DNA of 64,000 bases from PSRJ01 sp963825305 (GCA_963825305.1 CAWGTA010000008.1:1024195-1088194), one strand, 5' to 3'; numbered from the stretch's first letter, positions 16,869 through 26,052 are shown. Numbers and translations: made by a program. The notes: generated from the letters alone by a model not told the origin.

Positions 16869-18113
16869 ATGTTTAGTTCATTTTCTACAGCACTTTCTGG
16901 ACTCAATGCCAACTCAACCGCAATCGATATCATCGGCAATAATCTTGCGAATTTGAATACCACTGGATTCAAGGCCGACGGCGTTCAATTTTCCGACCTG
17001 ATGAGCCAGCAGCTAGGAGCGACCGCCGCGAGTGCCGTTGGATTGGGAGTCTCTCCGGCCCAGTCCGTGATGCAGTTCCAGCAGGGTTCCATCCAACAGA
17101 CGGGTGGCGCCCTGGATGCTGCGATTAGCGGCAACGGCTTGTTTGTGGTCCGCGACAATACTGGCCAGCAGCTTTACACGCGCGCTGGAAACTTCACTCT
17201 GGGCGCTGACGGCAGTCTTTTGACCGCGACCGGGGAGCACGTGCAAGGTTGGCTTGCCACGGCCGGAGTAGTGAACTTAACCGCGCCGGTGGGCAATATC
17301 TCCATTCCACTAACTGGTGTTGTGCCGGCTAAAGCCACGACTATGATTTCGGTCAACGCTAACCTGAACTCTGCGGCCGCCGCCGGCGCAGCGTCGGGCA
17401 ATTTTTCCACTCCCGTACAGGTGGTGGACTCCCAGGGCGGCACGCACACTCTGACATTCTCGTTCACAAATACCGGCGTGAACAAGTGGAGTTACACGGT
17501 CACCATCCCGGCTGCGGACCTGACCGCCGGCGGTGCGACCAATCTGGCTACCGGCAATCTGGTATTTAATGGCGCGGGCCAACTGACCACCCCGGCCGCT
17601 GGCGCACCCGTTGCGGTCAACATCGCCGGCCTGGCCGATGGCGCCAACAACCTGGCCATGAACTGGAACCTCTACGACGCGTCGAACAACGGCCTTCTCA
17701 CGCAATTCGCACAAACCTCGGGCGTGGCGGCGACCAACCAGGACGGGCTCACGGCCGGCCAGATCGTCAACATCAACATGGGCACGAACGGGATACTTCT
17801 CGCCAACTACTCCAACGGCCAGCAACTTGCCGTGGCGCAATTGGCATTGGCCAACATTCAGAACCCGGAAACCCTGGTTTCGGTCGGCGACAACGATCTA
17901 AAGGCCACCGCCGACACAGCTACGCCTGCCATTGGAACCGCGCAAAGCGGAGGCCGCGGACAGGTGGTGGGCGGCGCGCTGGAAGGTTCAACCGTGGACA
18001 TCGCCCAGGAATTCACCATGCTCATTTCGGCTCAGCGCAGCTATGAGGCGAACGGCAAAGTCATCACCACCAGCGATCAGATGCTGCAAACTCTCATCGC
18101 GCTCAAGCAGTAA
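16869..18113 (+). CDS. flgE: Flagellar hook protein FlgE
   Basis: 414 residues. The N-terminus is MFSSFSTALSGLNANSTAID, IIGNNLANLNTTGFKADGVQ and FSDLMSQQLG. The middle contains GNGLFVVRDNTGQQLYTRAG and the hook domain with VQVVDSQGGTHTLTFSFTNT. The C-terminus is VDIAQEFTMLISAQRSYEAN followed by GKVITTSDQMLQTLIALKQ. It polymerises into the hook, the universal joint. It lies 18 bp after flgD in the same operon. Confidence 0.96.
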   Translation: MFSSFSTALSGLNANSTAIDIIGNNLANLNTTGFKADGVQFSDLMSQQLGATAASAVGLGVSPAQSVMQFQQGSIQQTGGALDAAISGNGLFVVRDNTGQQLYTRAGNFTLGADGSLLTATGEHVQGWLATAGVVNLTAPVGNISIPLTGVVPAKATTMISVNANLNSAAAAGAASGNFSTPVQVVDSQGGTHTLTFSFTNTGVNKWSYTVTIPAADLTAGGATNLATGNLVFNGAGQLTTPAAGAPVAVNIAGLADGANNLAMNWNLYDASNNGLLTQFAQTSGVAATNQDGLTAGQIVNINMGTNGILLANYSNGQQLAVAQLALANIQNPETLVSVGDNDLKATADTATPAIGTAQSGGRGQVVGGALEGSTVDIAQEFTMLISAQRSYEANGKVITTSDQMLQTLIALKQ

Positions 18114-18121
18114 GGTTCGCG

Positions 18122-18409
18122 ATGGAGTCCATGCAACAAGCGCTTAGCGTTCTGCTGGTGCTCGCGCTGCTGGGAGGAACCCTGTGGTGGTTGCGCCGCA
18201 GGGGTATGGCCCAGTTCGCGTTTAAGGGCGCAGTGGGGGGCAGGCGGAAATCCATCCAGGTGATCGAGCGGCTGGCACTCACTCCCCAGCACTCGCTTCA
18301 CCTGGTGAAGGTGGAGCGCCGCACGATGCTGATCGCAGCGTCGCCCGCCGGCTGCTCCATTCTCGAAGGCTTTACCGAACCGGTCGACGAAAGGATCGAA
18401 ACGCGATGA
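18122..18409 (+). CDS. fliO: Flagellar export protein FliO
   Basis: 95 residues: one N-terminal transmembrane helix (ALSVLLVLALLGGTLWWLRR) and a basic cytoplasmic domain with IQVIERLALTPQHSLHLVKV followed by LIAASPAGCSIL, the usual FliO pattern. FliO helps assemble the FliP/FliR export gate. It overlaps fliP by four bases. Confidence 0.88.
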   Translation: MESMQQALSVLLVLALLGGTLWWLRRRGMAQFAFKGAVGGRRKSIQVIERLALTPQHSLHLVKVERRTMLIAASPAGCSILEGFTEPVDERIETR

Positions 18410-19146
18410 TCCGCATTGCCGGCCGGTTGTTCCTGGCTCTGGCGGCAGCCCCCTTGTTCGCCGCGCCCGCGCCAACGACGTCGGTGATGGGCATCAATCT
18501 GGGTAAGGGCGGAGAGACCGTCAGTCTGCCGATGCAGATCATCATTTTGATGACGCTGCTGACGCTGCTGCCCGCGGTGGTGATGTCCATCACGCCGTTC
18601 CTGCGCATCGCCATCGTGCTGCATTTTCTGCGGCAGGCGCTGGGGACGCAGTCCACTCCTTCCAACCAGGTGCTGGTGGGGATGGCGCTGTTCCTGACGA
18701 TGCTGGTAATCCAGCCGGTGGCCATGGACATGTATCACCAGGGATGGGAGCCGCTGCAGAACAACCAGATGACCTCGGCGCAGGCCTTCGACGCCGGCGC
18801 GAAACCGCTCAAGGCGTTCCTGCTGCGCTTCGCGCGCGAAAAGGACGTCAAGCTATTCCTGGAAATGTCTCACTCCCCCGCGCCGCGCACGCCCGCCGAC
18901 TTGACGCTGAACGTGCTCATTCCGGCCTACATCATTTCCGAGTTGAAAGCGGGATTTCAAATCGGCGCCGTCCTGTTCCTTCCATTTCTGATCATCGACC
19001 TCGTGGTGGCTTCGGTAACGCTCTCGATCGGCATGGTGCAATTGCCGCCGGTGATGATTTCCGCGCCGTTCAAGATCTTGCTGTTCGTGCTGGCCGACGG
19101 GTGGAACCTGGTGCTCGGCTCGCTCATGAAGGGATTCTACGCATGA
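18406..19146 (+). CDS. fliP: Flagellar export gate protein FliP
   Basis: 246 residues with a cleavable N-terminal signal (MIRIAGRLFLALAAAPLFA), typical of FliP. Signature blocks are QIIILMTLLTLLPAVVMSIT, FLRIAIVLHFLRQALGTQST, PSNQVLVGMALFLTMLVI, LNVLIPAYIISELKAGFQIG and LPFLIIDLVVASVTLSIGMV. It forms the pentameric core of the inner-membrane export gate. It overlaps fliO and fliQ by four bases each. Confidence 0.97.
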   Translation: MIRIAGRLFLALAAAPLFAAPAPTTSVMGINLGKGGETVSLPMQIIILMTLLTLLPAVVMSITPFLRIAIVLHFLRQALGTQSTPSNQVLVGMALFLTMLVIQPVAMDMYHQGWEPLQNNQMTSAQAFDAGAKPLKAFLLRFAREKDVKLFLEMSHSPAPRTPADLTLNVLIPAYIISELKAGFQIGAVLFLPFLIIDLVVASVTLSIGMVQLPPVMISAPFKILLFVLADGWNLVLGSLMKGFYA

Positions 19147-19412
19147 CGACGGATTCCGTAATTCCCATTCTGCGGCAGGCCCTGATGATGGCCTTCTGGT
19201 TAAGCGCGCCGCTGTTGGCGGTGGGCTTCGTCGCCGGAATCGTGGTGAGCCTGGTCCAGATCGTGACCTCCATCCAGGACACCGGATTCAGTACCATCCC
19301 CCGCCTGGGCGCATTTCTCGCGACGCTCCTGCTGGCGCTGCCGTGGATGCTGAACAAGATTACCAGCTACACCATCCTGCTACTGGGGGACCTGAGCCGC
19401 TATGGGCGGTGA
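19143..19412 (+). CDS. fliQ: Flagellar export gate protein FliQ
   Basis: 89 residues starting at ATG 19143 (ATGA overlap with fliP). There are two membrane helices: SVIPILRQALMMAFWLSAPL and PRLGAFLATLLLALPWMLNK. The conserved loop between them is VSLVQIVTSIQDTGFSTIPR. FliQ packs four copies on the outside of the FliP/FliR gate. It overlaps the start of fliR by 11 bases. Confidence 0.96.
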   Translation: MTTDSVIPILRQALMMAFWLSAPLLAVGFVAGIVVSLVQIVTSIQDTGFSTIPRLGAFLATLLLALPWMLNKITSYTILLLGDLSRYGR

Positions 19413-20173
19413 GCTGGTCCTTTCGACCGCCACCCTGCTGGGCTTTCTGGTGACGCTGGCGCGCGTCACCGGGGTTTTTGTCTTTGTGCCGCTGCCTGGC
19501 CTGACGTCCGGCTTCGCGGTCGCGCGCACGGTCCTTTCGCTCAGCATGACGGTGGCGCTCTTTCCGTACTGGCCGCACCTCCCCGCGGATCTGTCGGCGG
19601 GGCTGCTGACGGTCTGGATGATTTCGGAAGCGGCGCTGGGGATGGGAATCGGACTCTCGGTGGCGTTCGTAACGGAAGGGTTTAATGTGGCGGCGCAGAT
19701 CATGGGGCTGCAAGCGGGCTATGCATACGCGTCCACAGTCGATCCCAACACGCAGGCCGATTCGACGGTTCTGGTGCTCCTGGTGCAACTGGCCGCGGGA
19801 ATGCTGTTCTTCGCAATGGGCCTGGACCGCGAGGTGATCCGCATTTTCGTGCGCAGCATGGAAGCTGGCGCCTCCCGGTTCGTTCGTACTTACGCCGGGC
19901 ATGGGCCGGCAGTTGCTTTCCATGGGCGGCGTGATGTTTTCCACCGGCGTGCGGCTGGCCTTGCCGGTGGTCGCGATCCTTTTGATGGTGGACATTTCGC
20001 TGGCCCTGCTGGGGCGCGTGAACGCCCAACTGCAACTACTGACAATCGCCTTTCCCGTGAAGATGATGGTGGGGCTCTCGGTGCTTGGCTGGCTCATGCT
20101 GCTGATCCCAACGCTGCTCAGAAGCGGCAGCGCGACAGCCTTCTCCATGAGCCGGTTGTTGCTGGCGCGGTGA
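19402..20173 (+). CDS. fliR: Flagellar export gate protein FliR, reading frame broken once
   Basis: The first part (to about 19868) reads MGGELVLSTATLLGFLVTLA, RVTGVFVFVPLPGLTSGFAV and MGLQAGYAYASTVDPNTQAD in one frame, typical FliR. The second part (MGRQLLSMGGVMFSTGVRLA, LPVVAILLMVDISLALLGRV and IAFPVKMMVGLSVLGWLMLL) lies in the +1 frame to 20173. Removing one G near 19867 joins RSMEA to PPGSFVLTPGMGRQLLSM and gives one intact protein of about 256 residues. Both halves keep all expected helices. FliR completes the export gate with FliP and FliQ. Confidence 0.88.
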
Positions 20174-20176
20174 AGC

Positions 20177-21230
20177 ATGGCTGACCAAGGCCAGAAGACC
20201 GAACAGGCTACCCAGAGGCGCGTCAAGAAAGCCCGCGAGGAAGGCAACTTTGCGTCGGCAAAGGTTTTCATCAGCGCCATTCAGTTTCTGTCCTTCGTGG
20301 CAATGCTGCACTCCTGGGGACCTGCCTGGGTCAGCGGCATACACCGGCAACTGGCCGCGTTGCTCGACCATTCCCTGGAGGCCGGGCTGGACTCCAACTT
20401 TCTGCTCGACCTCAGCCTCAATCTGGTGAAGTCCACGCTGCTGCCGCTAGCTGTGATGGGCGGGGCGCTGCTGGTGGTGACGCTGGCGGCGCAATTTCTG
20501 GTCACCCGATTCGGTCTGAGCCTGCACAAGCTCACTCCCGATTTCAAGCGGCTCAGCCCGCTCTCGCGCCTGAAGGAACTGCCGCGCCAGAACATCCCGG
20601 CGCGTGTTGCAGGCGATAGTCATGCTTCCGGTATTCGGCGCGTCCGTCTACTTTCTGGTGCGCGACAATTTCACCGTCTTCCTGACGCTGCCGCTGCGCA
20701 GCGCGGTGTCGGGCGCGGTGGAGGTGGGCCGCAGTTTGGAATCGCTGCTCTGGAAGGCGTCCGCCCTCTTTCTGGTTTTCGGGTTCGTGGACCTCTTCCG
20801 CCAGAAGCGGCGCTATCAGCAGGACCTGCGCATGAGCAAGCAGGAAGTGCGCGACGAGCTGCGCGAAGTCGAGGGCAGCCAGCTCATGAAGATGCGTATC
20901 CGGCGCATCCGCCGTGATATGGCCCGCCGGCGCATGATGCACGAAGTGCCCCACGCGACCGCGGTGATCGTGAATCCGACGCACTACGCCGTGGCACTGA
21001 AATACGACATGACTGGCATGGGCGCTCCCAAGGTGGTGGCCAAGGGCAAGAATTATCTGGCGCTGCGCATCCGGCAAAAGGCCATCGAAGCGCAGGTGCC
21101 GTTAATCGAGAATCCGCCGCTGGCGCAAGCGCTGTACAAGTCGGTGGACGTGGGACAGGAGATTCCGACGCAGTTCTACCGCGCCGTGGCGGAGATTTTG
21201 GCTTACGTGTACAAGCTCATGAATAGGTAA
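20177..21230 (+). CDS. flhB: Flagellar export switch protein FlhB, reading frame broken once
   Basis: The N-terminus MADQGQKTEQATQRRVKKAR, EEGNFASAKVF and two helices read in one frame to DFKRLSPLSRLKELPRQNIP. The remainder (VLQAIVMLPVFGASVYFLVR, RQKRRYQQDLRMSKQEVRDE and the cytoplasmic domain) is in the +1 frame. Removing one base in 20594-20603 restores about 350 residues. The autocleavage motif NPTH is intact in ATAVIVNPTHYAVALKYD, and the C-terminus ends DVGQEIPTQFYRAVAEILAY. FlhB switches the export apparatus from hook to filament substrates, in response to FliK. Confidence 0.9.
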
Positions 21231-21234
21231 CAAA

Positions 21235-21369
21235 ACCGCTCCCTGCGGTCACGGCTCAGTATGTGGTTACGGCGCATTTCGACGCGTCGGCGCGTTACGC
21301 GCATTTTCGACGCGTCGTCGCATTACGACGCATTGACGCGTTACTGAGCCGTGACCAAAGGGAGCGGTA
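21235..21369. repeat. Dispersed palindromic repeat, copy 4, with internal CG-rich repeats
   Basis: Left arm 21235-21261 (ACCGCTCCCTGCGGTCACGG...) and right arm 21342-21369 are near-perfect inverted repeats in the flhB-flhA gap. The spacer is itself repetitive: CGCATTTCGACGCGTCG and CGCATTTTCGACGCGTCG recur within 45 bp, with further CGCGTTAC and GACGCATT echoes. Confidence 0.9.
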
Positions 21370-21393
21370 GTGAGTTATTGAGGAGCAGAGACA

Positions 21394-23469
21394 GTGGCAG
21401 ACAACAAAGCCGTAGCGGCGCTAAAACAAATTCCGGGCCTGGGCCTGGTCAACTGGCGGGATATCGGCGTCCCGCTGGCGGTGTTGGGGGTGGTGATCGC
21501 CCTGATCACGCCGCTGCCGCGTTTCGTGCTCGACATCCTCATCGTCACCGACGTCATGATGTCGGTGGTGGTGATGATGGTCGCCATGTATATTCGCAAG
21601 CCCGTGGAGTTCAGCGTATTTCCCACCACCTTGCTGTTGCTCACCATGTTCCGGCTATCACTGAATATCTCTGCCACGCGGCTGATTTTGATGAACGGCA
21701 ACGTGGGCACTTCGGCGGCCGGCGACGTGATTCAGGCCTTCGGAAACTTCGTGGTGGGCGGCAACTACATCATCGGCACGGTGATCTTTCTGGTTCTGAT
21801 CGCCATTCAATATGTCGTCATCAACCATGGTGCGGTGCGCATTTCCGAAGTGACCGCGCGCTTCACACTGGACGCTCTGCCGGGCAAACAGATGTCCATC
21901 GATTCCGACCTGAGCTCCGGGCTCATCGATGAACACGCCGCCCGCGCGCGCCGGAAACAACTGGCCAGCGAAGCGGAATTCTATGGCGCTATGGACGGCG
22001 CCTCGCGTTTCACTCAGCGCGATGCCATCGCCAGCATCATCATCACCAGCATCAACATCATTGCGGGATTTCTGATTGGCGTTCTGCAGCACGGCATGGA
22101 CTTGACGCATGCGCTGGAGACCTACACGGTGCTGACCATCGGCGACGGCCTGGTGACCGTGATCCCGGCGTTGATGATCTCGATCTCGGGCGGTCTGATC
22201 GTGACGCGCGCCAGTTCCGAGGAACGGCTGGGAACCGATTTCGGCAAGCAACTGTTCGGCAATCCGCAGCCGCTTCTCCTGGCCAGCGGCGTATTGATGG
22301 TGCTGGCGCTGTTCCCGGGTCTGCCGACCGTGCCATTCCTGGCGATGGGCGGAGGGCTCGGCCTGGTGTCGTGGAACATGCGGAAGAAGGAGGCGGCCGC
22401 AACCTTGCACGCCAACGAAGTTGCCAAGCCAGCCGCCGCCAAGGAGAACCTGGAGGGGCTTCTGCGCGTGGAACCGCTCGCCATCGAAATGGGATTGGGC
22501 GTGGTCAAATATGTGGCCGGCGGGCAGGAGTCACCGCTCATCAAACGCATCTCGGGAATCCGCCGGCAACTGGCGAGCGAGTTGGGATTCCTGCTGGGGC
22601 CGGTTCGCATCATCGACAACATCGCGCTGAAGGCCCACGAGTATGTGATTCAACTCAAGGGAGCGGAAGTGGGGCGTTACGAACTGTCCGCCGGCTGCGA
22701 ACTGGCCATCCCGGTGGGGCCGGTGGAGAATCCGCCGGAGGGCAAGCAGACACACGACCCGGCGTTCGGCATGACCGGCTGGTGGGTGCCTTCCGACGCC
22801 GTGGACCGCGCGCGGCGCGCCGGATTTACCGTAGTGGACCCGGTCAGTGTTATCGGAACGCATCTCACCGAAGTTATCCGCCGTCACGCGCACGAACTGC
22901 TCTCGCGGCAGGATACCAAGAAGATCATGGACCGCGTGGCTGTGGACCATCCCAAGGTGGTGGAGGATTTGGTACCCAAACTGCTCCCACTGGCTGCGGT
23001 GCAGCGCGTGTTGCAAAACCTGTTGCGGGAACGCGTGTCGATTCGCGACGCCGTCACCATTCTGGAAGCGCTCGGCGAAGCTGCCGTCACTACGCGCAAT
23101 GCCATTCTGCTGACCGAGTACGTGCGGCAGTCGATGCGGCGCATTGTGGTCAAGCCGTTCCTCAATGCCAACGGCGAGCTGCCGGCGTATCTGCTGGATG
23201 CGTCACTCGAGCAGACCGTGGAATCCGCCGTGGAGCACGGCGAGCAGGCCAGCCATCTGACCCTGAATCCCAACGCTTTGCGGGAAGTCCTGCGGCGCCT
23301 CGGGCAGAAACTCGGCACCCCGGAAACACCGGTGGCCGTGATCGCCAGCTCGGGATCGCGCTACTTCTTCCGGCAGATCGTGGAGACGTCGATGCGCAAC
23401 GTCTTCTTCCTGTCGCACAACGAAATACCGAGCGAGACCAAGATTCTTTCCCTGGGGGTGATCCAGTAA
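21394..23469 (+). CDS. flhA: Flagellar export protein FlhA
   Basis: 691 residues from a GTG at 21394 with a GAGGAG upstream. The N-terminal half has about eight membrane helices, including LPRFVLDILIVTDVMMSVVV and FRLSLNISATRLILMNG, and the FHIPEP-type loop ALPGKQMSIDSDLSSGLIDE that follows helix four. The C-terminal cytoplasmic half binds chaperones; it includes GWWVPSDAVDRARRAGFTVV and ELLSRQDTKKIMDRVAVDHP. FlhA forms the nonameric ring of the export gate. It precedes flhF by one base. Confidence 0.98.
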   Translation: MADNKAVAALKQIPGLGLVNWRDIGVPLAVLGVVIALITPLPRFVLDILIVTDVMMSVVVMMVAMYIRKPVEFSVFPTTLLLLTMFRLSLNISATRLILMNGNVGTSAAGDVIQAFGNFVVGGNYIIGTVIFLVLIAIQYVVINHGAVRISEVTARFTLDALPGKQMSIDSDLSSGLIDEHAARARRKQLASEAEFYGAMDGASRFTQRDAIASIIITSINIIAGFLIGVLQHGMDLTHALETYTVLTIGDGLVTVIPALMISISGGLIVTRASSEERLGTDFGKQLFGNPQPLLLASGVLMVLALFPGLPTVPFLAMGGGLGLVSWNMRKKEAAATLHANEVAKPAAAKENLEGLLRVEPLAIEMGLGVVKYVAGGQESPLIKRISGIRRQLASELGFLLGPVRIIDNIALKAHEYVIQLKGAEVGRYELSAGCELAIPVGPVENPPEGKQTHDPAFGMTGWWVPSDAVDRARRAGFTVVDPVSVIGTHLTEVIRRHAHELLSRQDTKKIMDRVAVDHPKVVEDLVPKLLPLAAVQRVLQNLLRERVSIRDAVTILEALGEAAVTTRNAILLTEYVRQSMRRIVVKPFLNANGELPAYLLDASLEQTVESAVEHGEQASHLTLNPNALREVLRRLGQKLGTPETPVAVIASSGSRYFFRQIVETSMRNVFFLSHNEIPSETKILSLGVIQ

Positions 23470-23470
23470 C

Positions 23471-24586
23471 ATGCTTGTGAACGAAACCAGTCCCAAGCTT
23501 TTCGTGAAGTCCTTCTTTGCCTCGTCGATGGAAGAAGCCATCGAGCAAGCGCACGCCGAGATGGGTCCGGACGCGCTTCTGCTGAACTCACGGGAGGCGC
23601 CTCCCGAAGCCCGGCAGCAGGGGGCTTACGAAGTGGTGTTCGGCACTCGGCCCGCGCCCCAGGCGCTGGCGTTGTGTCCCGCCGATTCGGTGGAGGACCT
23701 CCGCAAGCGGATGGAAGAGCTGCGCGACATGGTTTCGCGCATCGGCGTCACACGCCATCCCGCGCTGGCCGGTGCGGTCTCGGAAGGGCTGCTGGAGGCC
23801 GGTGTGGATTCCACTCTGGCGGTAGAGATCGAAGTGGCGGTGCAGCAGCGTCTGCGCAATGACGGCGTGATTCCAATGGGTCGCGTAAGGGGAACTCCGG
23901 ATTGGGACCCGGCCATCGTGCGGCGCGAGACCGCGGCGGAAATCGAAACACGTTTTGACGTGGCTCCGCAGTTGGGACGCATCGCTGCGCTGGTGGGCCC
24001 TCCGGGTACCGGCAAGACCACTTGCCTCATCAAACTGGCGGTTGTGCACGGCCTCGCGAAACGGCGCCCGGTGCGTTTGATTTCGATCGACAACTACCGC
24101 ATCGCGGCCGCCGCGCAATTGCAGACGTACGCTGAGGTGCTGGGCTTGCCATTCACCCTGGTGGAGACCACCACGGCATTGGCGCATGCACTCGACGCTG
24201 CGCCGCCGGAAGCGCTGGTGCTCATCGACACGCCGGGGTACGCGTCATCGTCGGTCGAAGAGTCCGGCGCGGAACTGGCGCGCTTCTTCGCCACTCGTCA
24301 AGATATTGACGTACACCTGATTTTGACAGCTTCCATGCGCCTGGCCGATCTGCGGCGCGCGGTGGGCCGTTTCGAAATGTTTCGCCCGGCCAAGCTGTTA
24401 TTTTCCCGCCTGGATGAAACGGACTCTTCCGCGGCCCTGTTTTCCGAGGCGGCGCGCACCGGAAAACCCCTGTCATTCTTTTCCACCGGCCAGCTTGTGC
24501 CGGAAGACCTGGAGCCCGCTACCAAAGAGCGCGTCATCCGATTGTTGGTACCGGAATTGCCCCAAGCCTGTGTAGCAGTCGCGTAA
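23471..24586 (+). CDS. flhF: SRP-like GTPase FlhF
   Basis: 371 residues with an N-terminal basic domain (LFVKSFFASSMEEAIEQAHA, EMGPDALLLNSRE), a helical N domain and a C-terminal NG GTPase domain. G1 is ALVGPPGTGKTTCLIKLA near residue 175, the next motif is LISIDNYRIAAAAQLQTYAE, G3 is ALVLIDTPGYASSSVEESG and G4-like is KLLFSRLDETDSSAALF. FlhF sets flagellar position and number, often at the pole, usually with FlhG/FleN, which is not found here. It lies between flhA and fliA in the usual order. Confidence 0.95.
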   Translation: MLVNETSPKLFVKSFFASSMEEAIEQAHAEMGPDALLLNSREAPPEARQQGAYEVVFGTRPAPQALALCPADSVEDLRKRMEELRDMVSRIGVTRHPALAGAVSEGLLEAGVDSTLAVEIEVAVQQRLRNDGVIPMGRVRGTPDWDPAIVRRETAAEIETRFDVAPQLGRIAALVGPPGTGKTTCLIKLAVVHGLAKRRPVRLISIDNYRIAAAAQLQTYAEVLGLPFTLVETTTALAHALDAAPPEALVLIDTPGYASSSVEESGAELARFFATRQDIDVHLILTASMRLADLRRAVGRFEMFRPAKLLFSRLDETDSSAALFSEAARTGKPLSFFSTGQLVPEDLEPATKERVIRLLVPELPQACVAVA

Positions 24587-24592
24587 ACACGC

Positions 24593-25363
24593 ATGTCTTC
24601 TACCCCGGCCGACTATCGTCCGGCATACGACGAGGCGACTACTATACGCAGGGAAGAGCTGGTGATGCAGCACCTGCCACAGGTGCGTCTGATCGCCCGG
24701 CGCATCCATGAGCGCCTGCCGTCGTACATCAGCCTGGACGACCTCATCTCGACAGGCGTGATCGGCTTGCTGGCGGCCATCGATAATTTTGACGCCTCCC
24801 TCAATGTTCAACTCAAGACTTACGCCGAGCGCCGGATCCGCGGCGCGATCATGGACAGCCTGCGCGAGCTGGATTGGGCGCCGCGCGAGACGCGCAAGAA
24901 ATCCAAAGTTATCGAAGCGGCTATCCACAAAAGTAAGCAGCGTTTTGGGCGAGAACCCTCGGAAGAAGAAATTGCTGCCGAGTTGGGAATCGACCCCGCC
25001 GAGTATCAGCGGTGGCTGGGCGAGATCCAGGCCATCGACCTGCAAGCTCTGGAGTACGTCGCTCCTGACGGCGCACGGTCCGATCTCCTGCGCGTGGTTC
25101 CCGATCTGTCGGAGAACTGGCCCTCGCACGTGGTGGAGCGCTCCGAGCTCGTGCGGATCCTGGCGCTGGCTATCGAGCGGATGCCCAAACTGGAGCGCAC
25201 GGTTCTCAATCTGTACTACTTCGAAGAACTGAGCCTGGCGGAAATCTCGAAGATCGTGAACCTGCATCTTTCGCGCGTAGCGCAACTGCGTGTGCAAGGC
25301 GTGCTGCGCCTGCGCAGCCATTTGCAGCGAGTGTGGACCGGGACCACGGGGAGGAGACATTGA
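24593..25363 (+). CDS. fliA: Flagellar sigma factor FliA (sigma28)
   Basis: 256 residues. Region 2 is visible in LPQVRLIARRIHERLPSYIS, LDDLISTGVIGLLAAIDNFD and VQLKTYAERRIRGAIMDSLR. Region 3 is in DWAPRETRKKSKVIEAAIHK and SEEEIAAELGIDPAEYQRWL, and region 4 in RMPKLERTVLNLYYFEELSL followed by AEISKIVNLHLSRVAQLRVQ. It directs transcription of late flagellar genes. FlgM at 33967 is the matching anti-sigma factor, and candidate target promoters lie at 8459 and 40081. It ends 2 bp before fliN. Confidence 0.95.
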   Translation: MSSTPADYRPAYDEATTIRREELVMQHLPQVRLIARRIHERLPSYISLDDLISTGVIGLLAAIDNFDASLNVQLKTYAERRIRGAIMDSLRELDWAPRETRKKSKVIEAAIHKSKQRFGREPSEEEIAAELGIDPAEYQRWLGEIQAIDLQALEYVAPDGARSDLLRVVPDLSENWPSHVVERSELVRILALAIERMPKLERTVLNLYYFEELSLAEISKIVNLHLSRVAQLRVQGVLRLRSHLQRVWTGTTGRRH

Positions 25364-25365
25364 CC

Positions 25366-25653
25366 ATGCCGTCGCAAGAACCTGCGGGCGCCTTGGATCT
25401 GCTCCTGGATCTGGAGATCCCCATCCAGGTGCGCTTCGGAAAAACCGAGATGGTGCTGGGGGACGCGCTGGCGCTTCAGGACGGCTCGGTGGTTGAGTTC
25501 CACAGGACGCCTGAAGAGCCCGCTGAGATTCTGGTGAACGGACGAGTGGTGGCGTGGGGAACGGTGATCGCGATCCAGGGCAACTATGGAGTGCGAATCA
25601 CGGAAGTCGCGGGCTTGCCCGAAACACCGAAAGAGAGAGAAGAAAACGGATGA
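25366..25653 (+). CDS. fliN: Flagellar C-ring protein FliN
   Basis: 95 residues from the ATG at 25366; a longer frame from 25333 overlaps fliA. The SpoA domain is clear: ALDLLLDLEIPIQVRFGKTE, VLGDALALQDGSVVEFHRTP and AEILVNGRVVAWGTVIAIQG, then NYGVRITEV. FliN is the base of the C-ring and docks FliH. Its partners FliM and FliG are not in the window. It overlaps the next gene by four bases. Confidence 0.93.
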   Translation: MPSQEPAGALDLLLDLEIPIQVRFGKTEMVLGDALALQDGSVVEFHRTPEEPAEILVNGRVVAWGTVIAIQGNYGVRITEVAGLPETPKEREENG

Positions 25654-26018
25654 ACCTCGAATGGATCCTGAATCCTCTTACGATTTACGCCGTGGTGGCG
25701 ATCGCGCTGCTGGCCTGTCTGGCCTTGAGCCTGGGAACCAAGCTGGAACTGGTGCGGGTGCGGCGCGAGGCCGATGAATCGCAAAAAGCCGCGGCCAGGA
25801 AGATCGAAGAGATGGAGCGGTCGATGGGCAAGATTGCCGAGCAAGCGGCGCAGGCGCAACCCGGAGGCACGATTCGTCATTCGATCAATCTCACGAAGCG
25901 CGCACAGGCGCTGCGCATGAGCCGGCGCGGTGAATCAGCCGAGAGCATCACCGCGGCTTTGGCGGTTCCACGAAATGAGGTAGAGCTCCTCCTGAAGGTG
26001 CACGGAATGGTGGAGTAG
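25650..26018 (+). CDS. Membrane-anchored protein with C-terminal helix-turn-helix-like segment, SwrB-like layout
   Basis: 122 residues: one N-terminal membrane helix (PLTIYAVVAIALLACLALSL), a charged coiled coil (VRREADESQKAAARKIEEME) and a C-terminal segment LTKRAQALRMSRRGESAESI followed by TAALAVPRNEVELLLKVHGM that looks like a degenerate helix-turn-helix. DUF2802-type proteins and Bacillus SwrB share this layout, and SwrB also follows the flagellar sigma factor gene. The start is fixed by the ATGA overlap with fliN. Probably a flagellar assembly accessory; homology is inferred from layout only. Confidence 0.65.
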   Translation: MNLEWILNPLTIYAVVAIALLACLALSLGTKLELVRVRREADESQKAAARKIEEMERSMGKIAEQAAQAQPGGTIRHSINLTKRAQALRMSRRGESAESITAALAVPRNEVELLLKVHGMVE

Positions 26019-26047
26019 CACAGGCCTCCCGGCCTGTGTCAGGTTTT
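26019..26047. terminator. Palindrome CACAGGCC...GGCCTGTG after a stop codon, copy 1
   Basis: An 8-bp stem CACAGGCC/GGCCTGTG with a TCCC loop, then TCAGGTTTT. It begins at the base after the TAG of the upstream gene. The identical 29-bp string occurs at 36958, again immediately after a TAG. A terminator role is plausible; it is also a repeat. Confidence 0.6.
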
Positions 26048-26052
26048 ACTCG

